This document shows, piece after piece, positions 35,410 to 44,602 of a stretch of 64,000 nt of DNA (positions are counted from its first letter, which is position 1; every line of letters starts with the position of its first letter). Below the pieces are notes generated by a model that made no database searches, had not been told where the DNA came from, and saw nothing but the letters and a program-made list of their open reading frames with translations. The position numbers and the translations under genes were made by a program. Source of the stretch: Synechococcus sp. Nb3U1 (lineage in GTDB: Bacteria; Cyanobacteriota; Cyanobacteriia; Thermostichales; Thermostichaceae); assembly GCF_021533835.1 (NCBI RefSeq), contig NZ_JAKFYQ010000001.1, positions 1,646,079 to 1,710,078 on the forward strand, in the 5' to 3' direction.

Positions 35410-37548
35410 TCAATGGTGATTGTTGCGCACCTGAGCCGCTTCGTCAGGGCTAATACCTAGACGGGTGAGGTTAATGCGGCCCTTGTGATCGATGCTGCGC
35501 ACCTTCACCACCACCTCGTCTTCCACAGCGATCTCATCTTCCACTTTGCCCACCCGGTAGTCCGCCAGTTGCGAGATATGGATCATGCCTTCTTTGCCGG
35601 GCAAAAACTCCACAAACGCACCGATGGGGATAATGCGGGTCACCTTGCCCAAGTACACCTGCCCCTCCTGGACTCGCCGCACCAAGTTCTCGATCATTTC
35701 CTGGGCCGCTTCCGCTTGGCCTCCTACCGCCGAAGACACTGTGACAGTGCCATCATCGCTGATATCTACTTTCGCTCCTGTCGCTTCGGTGATGCTGCGA
35801 ACCATCTTGCCGCCGGGGCCGATGATCTTGCCGATATCTTCCGGATCCACCTTGAAGGTGAGCAGTCGGGGGGCGGTGGTTGCCAACTGGGGTCGGGGGG
35901 CAGAAATTGCCTCCATCATTTTGCTGAGGATAAACTCGCGCCCGGCTTTGGCCTGGTGAACCGCTTGTTCTACAACATTGACGGTGATGCCGGTTATTTT
36001 CATATCCATCTGCAGGGCGGTGATCCCTGCCTGGGTGCCCGCCACCTTGAAGTCCATGTCGCCGAGGAAGTCCTCAATACCCTGAATGTCGGTGAGGATG
36101 CGCACTTCTTCTCCCTCTTTGATCAGGCCCATGGCCACGCCACTGACCGGCGCTTTGATCGGCACCCCGGCATCCATCAGAGAAAGGGTAGAGCCACAGA
36201 CGGATCCCATCGAGGTAGAGCCGTTGGAGGAGAGCACCTCCGATACTACCCGTACCACGTAGGCAAACTTATCTTTGTCGGGCACTACCGGCACCAAGGC
36301 CCGCTCTGCCAAGGCCCCATGGCCAATTTCGCGCCGACCCGGAGAGCGTGAGGGGCGTGTTTCCCCCACCGAGAAGGCCGGGAAGTTGTAGTGGTGCATG
36401 TAGCGTTTTTCATCGCTAGGGTGCAGATCGTCCAGCTCTTGGGCATCGCCAGGAGTGCCGAGGGTGGTGATAGAGAGCACTTGCGTGAGACCCCGGTTAA
36501 ACAGGGCGCTGCCATGGACTCTTGGAATCAACCCCACTCGGCAGGAAATCGGTCGGATCTCGTCCAGTTTACGGCCATCCACCCGCACCCCCTCCTGGAT
36601 GATCTGTTGCCGCATCAATTTTTTGGTCAGAGATTTGAATTGCGTATCCAGATCCTTCGGGTTTTCTAGGAGGTAGAGTCGCAAGGGATCCGTTTCCGGT
36701 CGCTCTTGGATTTGGGCTTCTAACTTGGCTTTGATGTCGTCGAGCTGCTGATCGCGGCTGGTTTTGTCCAGAAATTGCTTCAGAATCGACTGAATTGCGT
36801 CTTGAGCCTGCTCTTTAACAAAAGCGATTAGGGCTTCACTTGCCGGAGGGGGCGGCAACTCCACCGGCTCCATTTTCAGATCCTGAAAGACTTGGTTCTG
36901 CACTCTGAGCAGCTCTTGAATGGCTTCAAACCCAAATTCGATCGCCTCGATCACGTCTTTTTCCGGCAGTTGGTTGGCCCCAGCCTCTACCATGATCACG
37001 CCATCAGCACAGCCCGCCACCACCAAGTCCAGATCCCCAGCTTCGATCTCAGCATAGGTGGGGTTAATAATAAATTCATCTTTGACCAGACCCACCCGCA
37101 CGGCGGCCACAGGGCCATTGAAGGGGATCCCGGCCCCACGAATCGCCAAGGAAGCCCCCAAAATACACAACACATCCGGCGGTACATTGTCATCTACTGA
37201 CAGGGTTGTGGCCACCACCTGCACATCATCCCGCAGCCATTCCGGGAACAAAGGGCGAATGGGGCGGTCTATTAACCGAGAGATGAGGGTAGCCCGTTCC
37301 GGGGGGCGACCTTCCCGCCGCAGATACCCGCCCGGGATCCGCCCGGCTGCGTAGAGGCGCTCTTCGTAGTCCACGAGCAGGGGCATAAAGTCGATGCCAG
37401 GACGTCCCGGTTGCCGGGTAGCCGTGACTAAGATGGAGGTTTCGCCTGAAGTCAACCAGACCCCACAACCTGCTTGCGGAGCCAACAAACCGATATTGAT
37501 GTCAATTTCCCGCCCATAAAAGGAAATCGACTGGGTGTATTCTGCCAT
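35410..37548 (-). CDS. pnp: polyribonucleotide nucleotidyltransferase (PNPase)
   Basis: The 712-residue protein has two RNase PH domains separated by a helical linker, then a KH domain ([25 protein letters not shown]) and an S1 domain ([31 protein letters not shown]). It degrades RNA 3' to 5' by phosphorolysis and in cyanobacteria also adds heteropolymeric tails. Motifs such as [21 protein letters not shown] mark the catalytic half. Start ATG at 37548 gives [15 protein letters not shown]. Full length and intact. Confidence 0.96.
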   Translation of the reverse strand: MAEYTQSISFYGREIDINIGLLAPQAGCGVWLTSGETSILVTATRQPGRPGIDFMPLLVDYEERLYAAGRIPGGYLRREGRPPERATLISRLIDRPIRPLFPEWLRDDVQVVATTLSVDDNVPPDVLCILGASLAIRGAGIPFNGPVAAVRVGLVKDEFIINPTYAEIEAGDLDLVVAGCADGVIMVEAGANQLPEKDVIEAIEFGFEAIQELLRVQNQVFQDLKMEPVELPPPPASEALIAFVKEQAQDAIQSILKQFLDKTSRDQQLDDIKAKLEAQIQERPETDPLRLYLLENPKDLDTQFKSLTKKLMRQQIIQEGVRVDGRKLDEIRPISCRVGLIPRVHGSALFNRGLTQVLSITTLGTPGDAQELDDLHPSDEKRYMHHYNFPAFSVGETRPSRSPGRREIGHGALAERALVPVVPDKDKFAYVVRVVSEVLSSNGSTSMGSVCGSTLSLMDAGVPIKAPVSGVAMGLIKEGEEVRILTDIQGIEDFLGDMDFKVAGTQAGITALQMDMKITGITVNVVEQAVHQAKAGREFILSKMMEAISAPRPQLATTAPRLLTFKVDPEDIGKIIGPGGKMVRSITEATGAKVDISDDGTVTVSSAVGGQAEAAQEMIENLVRRVQEGQVYLGKVTRIIPIGAFVEFLPGKEGMIHISQLADYRVGKVEDEIAVEDEVVVKVRSIDHKGRINLTRLGISPDEAAQVRNNHH

Positions 37549-37598
37549 GTAACGTTTCGCCTTCTTTTTTTCTTGCCGCTATCGTAGCACTCTCCTCC

Positions 37599-37889
37599 TC
37601 AACCCCCACTAACTGGCGGGATGAACACCACTTCGTCTTCGGCAGATAGGGGGGTGTCCGCAGGGACAAAGTTCAAGTTGAGGCCAAACCGGGTTTGGGA
37701 GCGCCAGGGAGCCAAGGCCGGGTAGCGCTGGCTCAGCTGATCACATACTTGCCCAACAGTGGTACCGGGGATAACCTGTATCCTCAGTTCCGCCTGACCG
37801 ATCACCTCTTGATAGATGGCGAAGAGTTTCAGGGTGATGGGGAATTCCCTCTTCTCATTAATCATTTCAATTGTTGGATTGCCTTCCAT
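37599..37889 (-). CDS. MoaD/ThiS-family small sulfur carrier
   Basis: The 96-residue protein is a ubiquitin-fold sulfur carrier ending in VSGG; the terminal Gly-Gly is thiocarboxylated by an E1-like enzyme. KLFAIYQEVIGQAELRIQVIPGTTVGQVCDQL and DEVVFIPPVSGG resemble MoaD of molybdopterin synthase more than ThiS. No moaE, moeB or thiG is nearby, so the pathway is inferred. ATG at 37889 or at 37865 (MINEKREFPI) could be the start. Confidence 0.82.
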   Translation of the reverse strand: MEGNPTIEMINEKREFPITLKLFAIYQEVIGQAELRIQVIPGTTVGQVCDQLSQRYPALAPWRSQTRFGLNLNFVPADTPLSAEDEVVFIPPVSGG

Positions 37890-37933
37890 TTCATTTCTGA
37901 GATGACAGTCAACTGCTCCAATCCCTACAGAGT

Positions 37934-38209
37934 TTACCGAGAAGACGGATCTAAAGGACTGTGTTGCCAGGCTCCATAATGATCAAGAATGCGCTTGATC
38001 TGCTCAGAGTCTGCATCAAGGGATTGATGAATAAGCAATGCTTCAACTTGGCTATCTTGGTACCGAAAGGTAGATCCTTTTTCCCATTCAAACTCGGTTT
38101 CTATTCCTGCAACACAAGCCAGATGAGCAGCCAACTCCCGATAAACCATTAGGGGCATGGCATCGAAACGAACTGCGTAATGCTTCAAGTCAGCGAGGGA
38201 CACAGACAT
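37934..38209 (-). CDS. small unknown protein
   Basis: The 91-residue product starts at an ATG (MSVSLADLKHYAVRFDAMPLMVYRELAAHL) and contains a mixed helical sequence ending with the low-complexity SPLDPSSR. I do not recognise it. It has a normal start and neighbour-like codon use and sits between the MoaD/ThiS-like gene and the PedR-like gene on the same strand. Function unknown. Confidence 0.6.
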   Translation of the reverse strand: MSVSLADLKHYAVRFDAMPLMVYRELAAHLACVAGIETEFEWEKGSTFRYQDSQVEALLIHQSLDADSEQIKRILDHYGAWQHSPLDPSSR

Positions 38210-38301
38210 GGTAAAGAGTAACGCAAAACATCATTCTCTAGCCAGGAGAAACCCCGAAAAAGAGTTAGCTATTGAGGCATTTGCTCAGGAGAAAGCATGA
38301 C

Positions 38302-38565
38302 TTAAGCGATTTTGCCATCCGCTAAGGTGCAGCAATTCACTTCATCTAGACAGACTTTCCCCCATTGCAGGGCCCAGCGCACCAAAGCAACCCGGTTAGC
38401 TGTTCGGGTTTTGCTTAAGATATTGCTGATGTGGTTATCAACGGTGCGTTTACTAATTTCTAAATGTTCCGCAATGTCTTGATTGGTCATGCCCGCCGCG
38501 ATCAACTCGATGACTTGCAATTCCCGTTCTGACAACAAATCTGCGGAATGATAGTCGGTGCCCAT
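38302..38565 (-). CDS. pedR: stand-alone LuxR-type HTH regulator, PedR-like
   Basis: The 87-residue protein is just a GerE/LuxR DNA-binding domain: LLSERELQVIELIAAGMTNQDIAEHLEISKRTVDNHISNIL, with no receiver domain. The C-terminal part VRWALQWGKVCLDEVNCC carries Cys72, Cys78 and Cys79. This matches the cyanobacterial PedR (Ssl0564-type) regulator, whose activity responds to photosynthetic electron transport through thioredoxin acting on cysteines. The assignment is from recognition of the family and is strong but not checked against a database. Confidence 0.8.
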   Translation of the reverse strand: MGTDYHSADLLSERELQVIELIAAGMTNQDIAEHLEISKRTVDNHISNILSKTRTANRVALVRWALQWGKVCLDEVNCCTLADGKIA

Positions 38566-38705
38566 TCCGGATGCCTGTAGTGTAGATTGTAAGGATTACC
38601 TATTCCAATTCTAGGGGATCCCCCGCGAGATGGATAGCCCTAAAGGCAACAGATCCCGGGCAATTTTCAACGGGATCCCGTCCCCATGTTTTTAGTTAGA
38701 CAAAT

Positions 38706-39965
38706 TCACAAGGGATCCAGTCGTTTTTGCGGCAGTTGCACCCGAACCCATAGCCCACCTGTTTGGGGATGATTACATAATCGAATGGTGCCCTCATGAG
38801 CCTCAACAATTTGTCGCACAATCGCCAGCCCCAGTCCGGTGCCTCCCTTGCTGCGAGCGCGTGCCGTATCGGTACGGTAGAAGGGTTGAAATACCAACTC
38901 AAACTGATCTGCCGCCAACCCTGATCCATGATCGTACACCTCCAGGCCGACTGCAGATCCCTCCTCGGCCAAAACCACGTGCACCGGGGATCCCGGCCTG
39001 CCGTATTTAATGGCGTTGTCCAGCAGATTCAAAAGCAGTCGATACAGGCGTTGTTCATCACCCCAGAGGCAGGCTTGTGTTGTCCCAGTCAGATGTAGTT
39101 CTTGCTGGCGGGGTTTGGCTAGAGGTTCCAGGCTTTGCCAAGCTTTTCGAACCAGAAAAGCCAGATCTACCGAGCGCAGTTGCAATCGGGATCCCGCCCC
39201 CAAGTTGAGAGCACTCAGTTCCAATAAATCTTGCACTAAGCTACTGAGGCGCAGCGTTTCGTTGAGAAGGCGTTCGACCCAAACCGCTTGGGCTGCATCG
39301 ACTCGGCTCTGTAGGGTTTCCGCCAGCAAGCGAATCGAGGTCAGGGGGGTTTTGAGCTCGTGGGCCACATCCGAAGCCCAGCGATCCCGTTGTTGAGTCA
39401 GCATTTTCGCTTCTAGCCGATCCTCCAAAAAAATGGCCACCTGAGACTGGGGCAACGGCAGACCCCAACCTCGGAGCGGAATTGGTTTGCCATCCCCCCC
39501 CGAAGGATAAAAAATCCACTCACGGCTTTGGGTGGGCCTGTCGGCCTCCTGCCGACGGGTGGTTTCGATCAGCTGATCCAATTCGTAGGAACGCACCCAT
39601 TCCAGGAGCAACTTGATGCCCGGTTGCCATTGGTTGATGCGTAAAAGACGCTGGGCCGCAGGGTTACACTCGAGCACCACGTTGTTCTCATCTACCCGTA
39701 GATATCCCCAGGGCAGGCGCTGACTTAGATATTGCCAATCTTGCAGTTGCTGGTTTTGACCAGCCCAATCCAGTTGCTGTTGGCGGAGCTGGCGACTGAG
39801 CAAACTGAGCATTTCCTCTGAAGAATGAACCGGCAGGGGGTTGCTGACCAGGGATCCCAGCCGTTGCAATTCCCGTCTGAAGCGGCGATGACTTTGCCAA
39901 AGCAGGAGCAGAGCGCACAGCAGCCCGACTCCCACTCCGATCAGGATCCCGGTTGCTAATCCCAT
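38706..39965 (-). CDS. sensor histidine kinase, PhoR/SphS-like
   Basis: The 419-residue protein has one N-terminal membrane helix (GLATGILIGVGVGLLCALLLL), a PAS-like domain (LPWGYLRVDENNVVLECNPAAQRLL), an H-box SDVAHELKTPLTSIRLLAETL, N-box LNLLDNAIKYG and G boxes DHGSGL and GGTGLGLAIV. The short membrane anchor plus PAS plus HisKA layout is that of PhoR/SphS, the phosphate-starvation kinase of cyanobacteria. The SphR response regulator is not adjacent, so the phosphate role is tentative. ATG at 39965 is preferred over GTG at 39971. Confidence 0.85.
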   Translation of the reverse strand: MGLATGILIGVGVGLLCALLLLWQSHRRFRRELQRLGSLVSNPLPVHSSEEMLSLLSRQLRQQQLDWAGQNQQLQDWQYLSQRLPWGYLRVDENNVVLECNPAAQRLLRINQWQPGIKLLLEWVRSYELDQLIETTRRQEADRPTQSREWIFYPSGGDGKPIPLRGWGLPLPQSQVAIFLEDRLEAKMLTQQRDRWASDVAHELKTPLTSIRLLAETLQSRVDAAQAVWVERLLNETLRLSSLVQDLLELSALNLGAGSRLQLRSVDLAFLVRKAWQSLEPLAKPRQQELHLTGTTQACLWGDEQRLYRLLLNLLDNAIKYGRPGSPVHVVLAEEGSAVGLEVYDHGSGLAADQFELVFQPFYRTDTARARSKGGTGLGLAIVRQIVEAHEGTIRLCNHPQTGGLWVRVQLPQKRLDPL

Positions 39966-40057
39966 CCGCACTCAACTCTCTTTGCCGCCATTGTCGCTTA
40001 GGCCGGCGGGAATAGGTACTGAATCGCACTTAAAAATGGTGCGGAAAAATGCTGCAG

Positions 40058-40822
40058 TTAGTGCCGATGCACCAACGTGGTACTGGCCTGATCGGTGGGC
40101 AGGAGCAGAACCTCGCTGATATTTACGTGTGGGGGGCGGGTTGCCGCAAATACCACTACTTCCGCCACATCCATCGCCGTAAGGGGAGTGACACCTTGGT
40201 ATACGGCAGCAGCTCGGGATGAGTCGCCATGAAACCTCACTTCGCTAAACTCGGTTTCCACCATGCCCGGCTGGATCTCGGTGACGCGAATCGGGGTGCC
40301 CAATAGGTCCAGTTTTAAGCCTTCTGAAATGGCCCGCACCGCCGCTTTGGAAGCACAGTACACATTGCCGCCAGGATAGGTTTGCCGCCCGGCAATGGAG
40401 CCAATATTGACTACATGGCCCCGGCCCCGTTCCACCATGCCCGGCAACACAGCCCGGGTGACGTAGAGCAGGCCCTTCAGGTTGGTATCGATCATCTCTT
40501 CCCAGTCTTGTATCACCCCTTTGTGCAACTTATCCAGGCCACGACTCAAGCCAGCATTATTGATCAAGATGTCAATGGCAGCCCATTCCGGTGGCAACGT
40601 CTGTACGGCCCGCTGTACCTCTGCACGATCCCGCACATCCAGAGCCAATAGGTAGGGTGGGTTCCCGAAGGCTTGCTCCAAATCTAAGGCCAACTCCTGC
40701 AACCGATCTTGGCGACGCGCCGCCAGAATGAGTCTGGCTCCGGAACGGGCAAAGAGGGTGGCACAGGCTGCCCCGATGCCACTGCTGGCTCCAGTAATCA
40801 GGATGACAGGGGTTGAACTCAT
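40058..40822 (-). CDS. short-chain dehydrogenase/reductase (YdfG-like)
   Basis: The 254-residue SDR has the nucleotide-binding GASSGIG, NNAGLSRG, the catalytic serine in NIGSIAG and the catalytic YCASKAA (Tyr-x3-Lys). EIQPGMVETEFSEVRFHGD is the signature of the YdfG/serine-dehydrogenase-like NADP-dependent branch, which oxidises 3-hydroxy acids such as serine or 3-hydroxypropionate. The true substrate is open. ATG at 40822 is the family start; the open frame continues upstream without similarity. Confidence 0.88.
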   Translation of the reverse strand: MSSTPVILITGASSGIGAACATLFARSGARLILAARRQDRLQELALDLEQAFGNPPYLLALDVRDRAEVQRAVQTLPPEWAAIDILINNAGLSRGLDKLHKGVIQDWEEMIDTNLKGLLYVTRAVLPGMVERGRGHVVNIGSIAGRQTYPGGNVYCASKAAVRAISEGLKLDLLGTPIRVTEIQPGMVETEFSEVRFHGDSSRAAAVYQGVTPLTAMDVAEVVVFAATRPPHVNISEVLLLPTDQASTTLVHRH

Positions 40823-41046
40823 GAGTCCTCGCAAAGCATTCACATGGCCAATCTTACGAGAAAGAATCCGATTCACTCTTGCGCTGACTTGTACTGACCA
40901 AAAGCGGTTCTGGTTGTCTTTCTCATCTTGAGCCAAGTCAAAATGCTACCCAACAGCGAGAGGGTGATATAACCAAGGCAACGATGCTTCAAACAATGGG
41001 GCAGAACATAGCAGCATTTAGCCCATCTCACGGGGAACTCTAGAGT

Positions 41047-42879
41047 ATGCTGGCCCTCACCCAATCGGAATGGCAGGATCCCCCCCTGAATCAGGGAGAC
41101 ATTCTGCTGGTGGATGATGTGTTGGAAAATTTGCAGATCTTGTCGGCGATGCTGGAGGCAGAGGGCTACGAAGTCCGGCAGGCACTGAATGGGCAGATGG
41201 CCCTGATGGGCATTGAAGCAGAACTTCCGGATTTGATCCTCCTGGATGTGAGGATGCCAGGCCTGGACGGCTATACAGTGTGTCAATAGTTGAAGTCCCA
41301 TCCCCGTACCGCTGGGATCCCGATTATCTTCATCAGTGCTCTCGATGCCCTAGAAGACAAGTTACAAGCCTTTGCCGTTGGTGGTGTGGACTACATCACC
41401 AAACCCTTCCAGGAAGCAGAGGTGCTAGCGCGGGTACGAACTCAATTGACGTTATTGCAGTTACGTCGCCACCTGGAGAGAGCCCACCAGGATCTGTTGG
41501 AGATCAATGGCTTTCTCGAAGACCGAGTACGAGAGCGAACCGCCCAACTGCGTCACCGCATTCTCTTTGATACCCTGACCGGGTTACCCAGCCGTGAGAA
41601 TCTGATAGGGCAGTTGCAGGAAGCCCTAGAACGTTTGCGCTCTCAACCTGAGGTAAGATTCGCCCTGCTGCTGCTGGACTGTGATCGCTTCGGCCTGATC
41701 AACAGTTCCTTGGGCTATGGGTTGGGGGACCAGATGCTCTCAGCTATTGGACAACGGCTAAGCCAGTTTGCGCAAACTCAGCAGGGGTTTGTCGCCCGCT
41801 TCGGAGAAGATGATTTTTGTCTGCTCTTGAATCAGATCTCCTCCCCTCAGGAGGCAGAGGCACAAGCTAGGGCAGTGTTGAGGCTGCTGCGGGATCCCTT
41901 TCAGATCGACCTCTATGAAGTGTATCTGACCGCCAGCATTGGCATTGTCCTCGGCGATTCTCTCTATGCCCAGCCCCAAGATTTGCTGCGCGATGCCGAT
42001 ACCGCGTTGCGGCAAGCCAAACACTCTGGCCGAGGGAGCTTTCATCTGTTCGATCCGGGGTTGCACACGGCAGCGATTCAGCGGTTACGCCTAGAAAATG
42101 ATCTGCGGCGGGCGCTGGATCGGCAGGAGTTTCAGGTGTTTTATCAGCCGATCGTCAACCTGAAACAGGGCAGAATCGCCGCCTTTGAAGCCTTGATCCG
42201 CTGGCAACACCCTGAGCGCGGTTGGGTCTCGCCGACAGAGTTCATTCCCTGCATGGAAGAAACCGGTCTGATTATTCCAGTGGGTTTGCAAGTGTTGCAC
42301 ATGGCCTGTAGCCAGGTTTGGCGATGGCAACGGCAACTGGAGACGCTTTGGGCAGCCAGAGGGGCGGATCCCTTGGTGATCAGCGTCAATCTCTCCATCT
42401 GTCAGTTCAGCTACCCAACTCTGCTGGAGGATGTGGATCGGGTGCTCTCTCGCAGTGGATTGGATCCCGGTTATCTGAAGCTGGAGATCACCGAAAGCGT
42501 GATTATGGAGAACACGCAAGCTGCCCAACGATTGGTGGAACAACTGCAGGCCCGTCGCATCCACATCAGTCTCGACGACTTTGGTACGGGCTACTCTTCC
42601 CTCAGCTATTTACAACACTTCCCGGTGGATAGCGTGAAGATTGACCGTTCCTTTGTCAAAGACATGGGGCCCAATGGAGAAAATGCTCAGATCGCAACTG
42701 CTGTCATCGAGCTGGGCCATGCCTTGGGGATGTCGGTGATTGCGGAGGGAATCGATTCACCCCTGCAGGTGGAAGTTCTGCAAGCTTTGAACTGCGAATA
42801 CGGTTAAGGCTATTATTTCAGCCCTCCGCTGACCCCTGAACAGGCTTGGGCATTACTAGAGCGGGATCCCTGTTGGTAA
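41047..42879 (+). pseudogene. REC-GGDEF-EAL gene broken by two in-frame stops
   Basis: One continuous frame encodes a response-regulator receiver (DILLVDDVLENLQ, phospho-acceptor in LLDVRMPG, TKPF), a GGDEF domain with the degenerate motif GEDDF and an EAL domain (FEALIRW, DDFGTGYSS). It is interrupted by TAG at 41287-41289, after CAA, within the receiver, and by TAA at 42805-42807 shortly before the natural end. Both lie where glutamine is expected (VCQ*LKSH and CEYG*GYYFSPPL), so each can arise by a single C-to-T change. Reading goes on cleanly to TAA at 42877. A TTG follows the first stop at once, so a receiver-less product from 41290 is possible. The GGDEF site is probably inactive and the EAL phosphodiesterase motif intact. 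Confidence 0.88.
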
Positions 42880-42897
42880 GAGCCGGATTGCTCTGAA

Positions 42898-43902
42898 TCA
42901 GGATCCTTGGGTTGCTTTTTCGCCAGAACGCTCCAGCAATTTCACACAGGCATACAAGGTATCCAAATGGGGGGTAGGCACCGCCACCAAACGGCCTAAC
43001 TCTGTGATGGCCCCCACAATCGTTTCGATCTCCGTTGGTCGCCCCAGCTCGATATCCTGCAGCATGGAGGTGCGATGGGATCCCACCCGGGTGGCATTCC
43101 CCAACCGCTCATCCAAAGACATGGGCAAGCGGATCCCGAGGGCCTTTGCCACCGTCTCTGTTTCTTGCATCACCGCTCGGATCAAGTTGCGGGTGGGGGG
43201 GTAGTGGGCCATCTCATCTTGGGCGGCACGGGTGAGAGCACTGATCGGGTTGAAGGCAGAGTTGCCCCACAGTTTCTGCCAGATCTCGGTGCGAATTTGG
43301 GAAGTGAGGGTTGTGTGGAGCTGCGCTTGTTCAAAGAGTTGGGCCAGCATCCTCAAGCGCCCGGACAGGGATCCATCCGGTTCACCGAGAATGTAGCGTC
43401 CTCCCCCCGTATGCAGGAGCATCCCTGGCTCCACCAACTGCACGGCGATGTACACTACACAGCCAATCACACGTTCGATCGGCAGATGGGCAGCAATCAC
43501 CCCATCCGGATCCACGGCTGCCAGCGGATGCCCTTCAAACTCACCCCCATGTCGACGGAAATACCACCAGGGAATGCCATTCTGGGCGATCACGATGGGA
43601 GTCTCCGGCCCACACAGGGATCCCAACTGGGGGGCAAGCTCTGGCAAACTATGGGCCTTAACGGTGACAATCACCCAATCCTGCAGGCCTAGTGTCGTCA
43701 GATCGTCAGTGGCTGTTAGGCGTTCAACCCAAGTTTGCTGGGATCCCTCTTGGCCATAGCTGCTGATCAATTTCAATCCCTGGGTGCGGATCGCTTGGAG
43801 ATGGGATCCCCTTGCCACCAAGCTGACGGTCAACCCTGCTTGAGCCAAACGAATGGCTAGGTAGCCCCCTACTGCTCCAGCACCAACAATGCAAATCTTC
43901 AT
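42898..43902 (-). CDS. panE: 2-dehydropantoate 2-reductase (ketopantoate reductase family)
   Basis: The 334-residue protein opens with the Rossmann motif KICIVGAGAVGGYLAIRLAQAG and contains WQKLWGNSAFNPISALT, where the family's Asn-Ser pair binds substrate, and the lysine of VKAH (IVTVKAHSLPELAPQL). It reduces 2-dehydropantoate to pantoate for coenzyme A synthesis, using NADPH. Cyanobacteria may carry several ApbA/PanE paralogues, so the exact substrate is not certain. Convergent with the broken REC-GGDEF-EAL gene. Confidence 0.88.
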   Translation of the reverse strand: MKICIVGAGAVGGYLAIRLAQAGLTVSLVARGSHLQAIRTQGLKLISSYGQEGSQQTWVERLTATDDLTTLGLQDWVIVTVKAHSLPELAPQLGSLCGPETPIVIAQNGIPWWYFRRHGGEFEGHPLAAVDPDGVIAAHLPIERVIGCVVYIAVQLVEPGMLLHTGGGRYILGEPDGSLSGRLRMLAQLFEQAQLHTTLTSQIRTEIWQKLWGNSAFNPISALTRAAQDEMAHYPPTRNLIRAVMQETETVAKALGIRLPMSLDERLGNATRVGSHRTSMLQDIELGRPTEIETIVGAITELGRLVAVPTPHLDTLYACVKLLERSGEKATQGS

Positions 43903-43960
43903 GGAGCTATTATCGCCTTAGGGGAGACACGGGGCCAACAGGAAGACAACCAAATCCAAA

Positions 43961-43989
43961 AAGGATCCACCCTAATAAGGATCCACCCT
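43961..43989. repeat. 13-bp duplication separated by AAT
   Basis: AAGGATCCACCCT is found at 43961-43973 and 43977-43989, with AAT between; the unit is 16 bp. Confidence 0.85.
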
Positions 43990-44000
43990 GTTGATTTCTC

Positions 44001-44022
44001 TTATTCCTCGGTTATTCCTCGG
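44001..44022. repeat. 11-bp tandem duplication across the petM stop
   Basis: TTATTCCTCGG occurs twice in succession; the second copy contains the petM stop codon (read on the minus strand). Confidence 0.9.
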
Positions 44023-44122
44023 CCCCACCCTGGGTCACCCGCAGGATCCCATATCCCAGCGCCAAGCCCACCAGGGTCAGCACAATGCAAAGTCCGGCAG
44101 TGGTGAAGATCTCGCTGGCCAT
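44012..44122 (-). CDS. petM: cytochrome b6f complex subunit PetM
   Basis: This 36-residue frame, too short for usual gene calling, reads [20 protein letters not shown] and on to [14 protein letters not shown]. It is one transmembrane helix with a short N-terminus, and [13 protein letters not shown] matches PetM (subunit VII) as I know it from cyanobacteria and plastids. PetM stabilises the b6f dimer. The start is ATG at 44122. An 11-bp duplication covers the stop, and an 8-bp one (TCCTTAAA, 44127-44142) lies directly upstream of the start. Confidence 0.82.
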   Translation of the reverse strand: MASEIFTTAGLCIVLTLVGLALGYGILRVTQGGAEE

Positions 44123-44281
44123 AGCTTCCTTAAATCCTTAAATGAGCAATCTTACGGTGCCTTCTCAGAATATCGGATCTTGAGGCTAGCGCATTCGGAT
44201 CGCCTGCATAACCCCAAACCCCGTCCTCCAGGAGAAACGACTTCCTTACCCCAGAGTTGATGGAATCTGGCGGATGCCCCC

Positions 44282-44313
44282 TATAATGAAAGCAATTTAC
44301 AAGTCTTTACTGG
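44282..44313 (+). promoter_or_regulatory. psbD upstream promoter -10 and HLR1-like repeat
   Basis: TATAAT at 44282-44287 is a consensus -10; TTGATG lies upstream with a long 19-bp gap. TTTACAAG (44296-44303) and TTTACTGG (44306-44313), two bases apart, form a direct repeat in the HLR1 pattern of RpaB sites. The position, at or just after the expected start of transcription and about 290 bp before the gene, would give a long leader. The rest of the 480-bp gap 44123-44602 shows no gene. Confidence 0.5.
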
Positions 44314-44602
44314 CGTAGGCTGAATTGTAATGCCTGAACCTGTAGAGCCTGCTTAGTAAGTTCAAGGTGGCCCACTTGGCCATTGCGAGTTCTGGATCCC
44401 TGTCGGGTGAGAGCCGCATAAGTCAGGATCCTTAGTCCAAGGCGCTCCTGCAAGGCCCTTTCCCGGATGGAAGTTCAGAAAACTGAGGCAGAGGATCCTT
44501 GAGTTGAGTCTTTATACCTAGGCTCCGGTCTTGCTTTGATGAAGCAAACTTTGTAGTTTCATTAACGTCCTCATCATTTAGATGTTTTTAGGAGTAGTCC
44601 AG

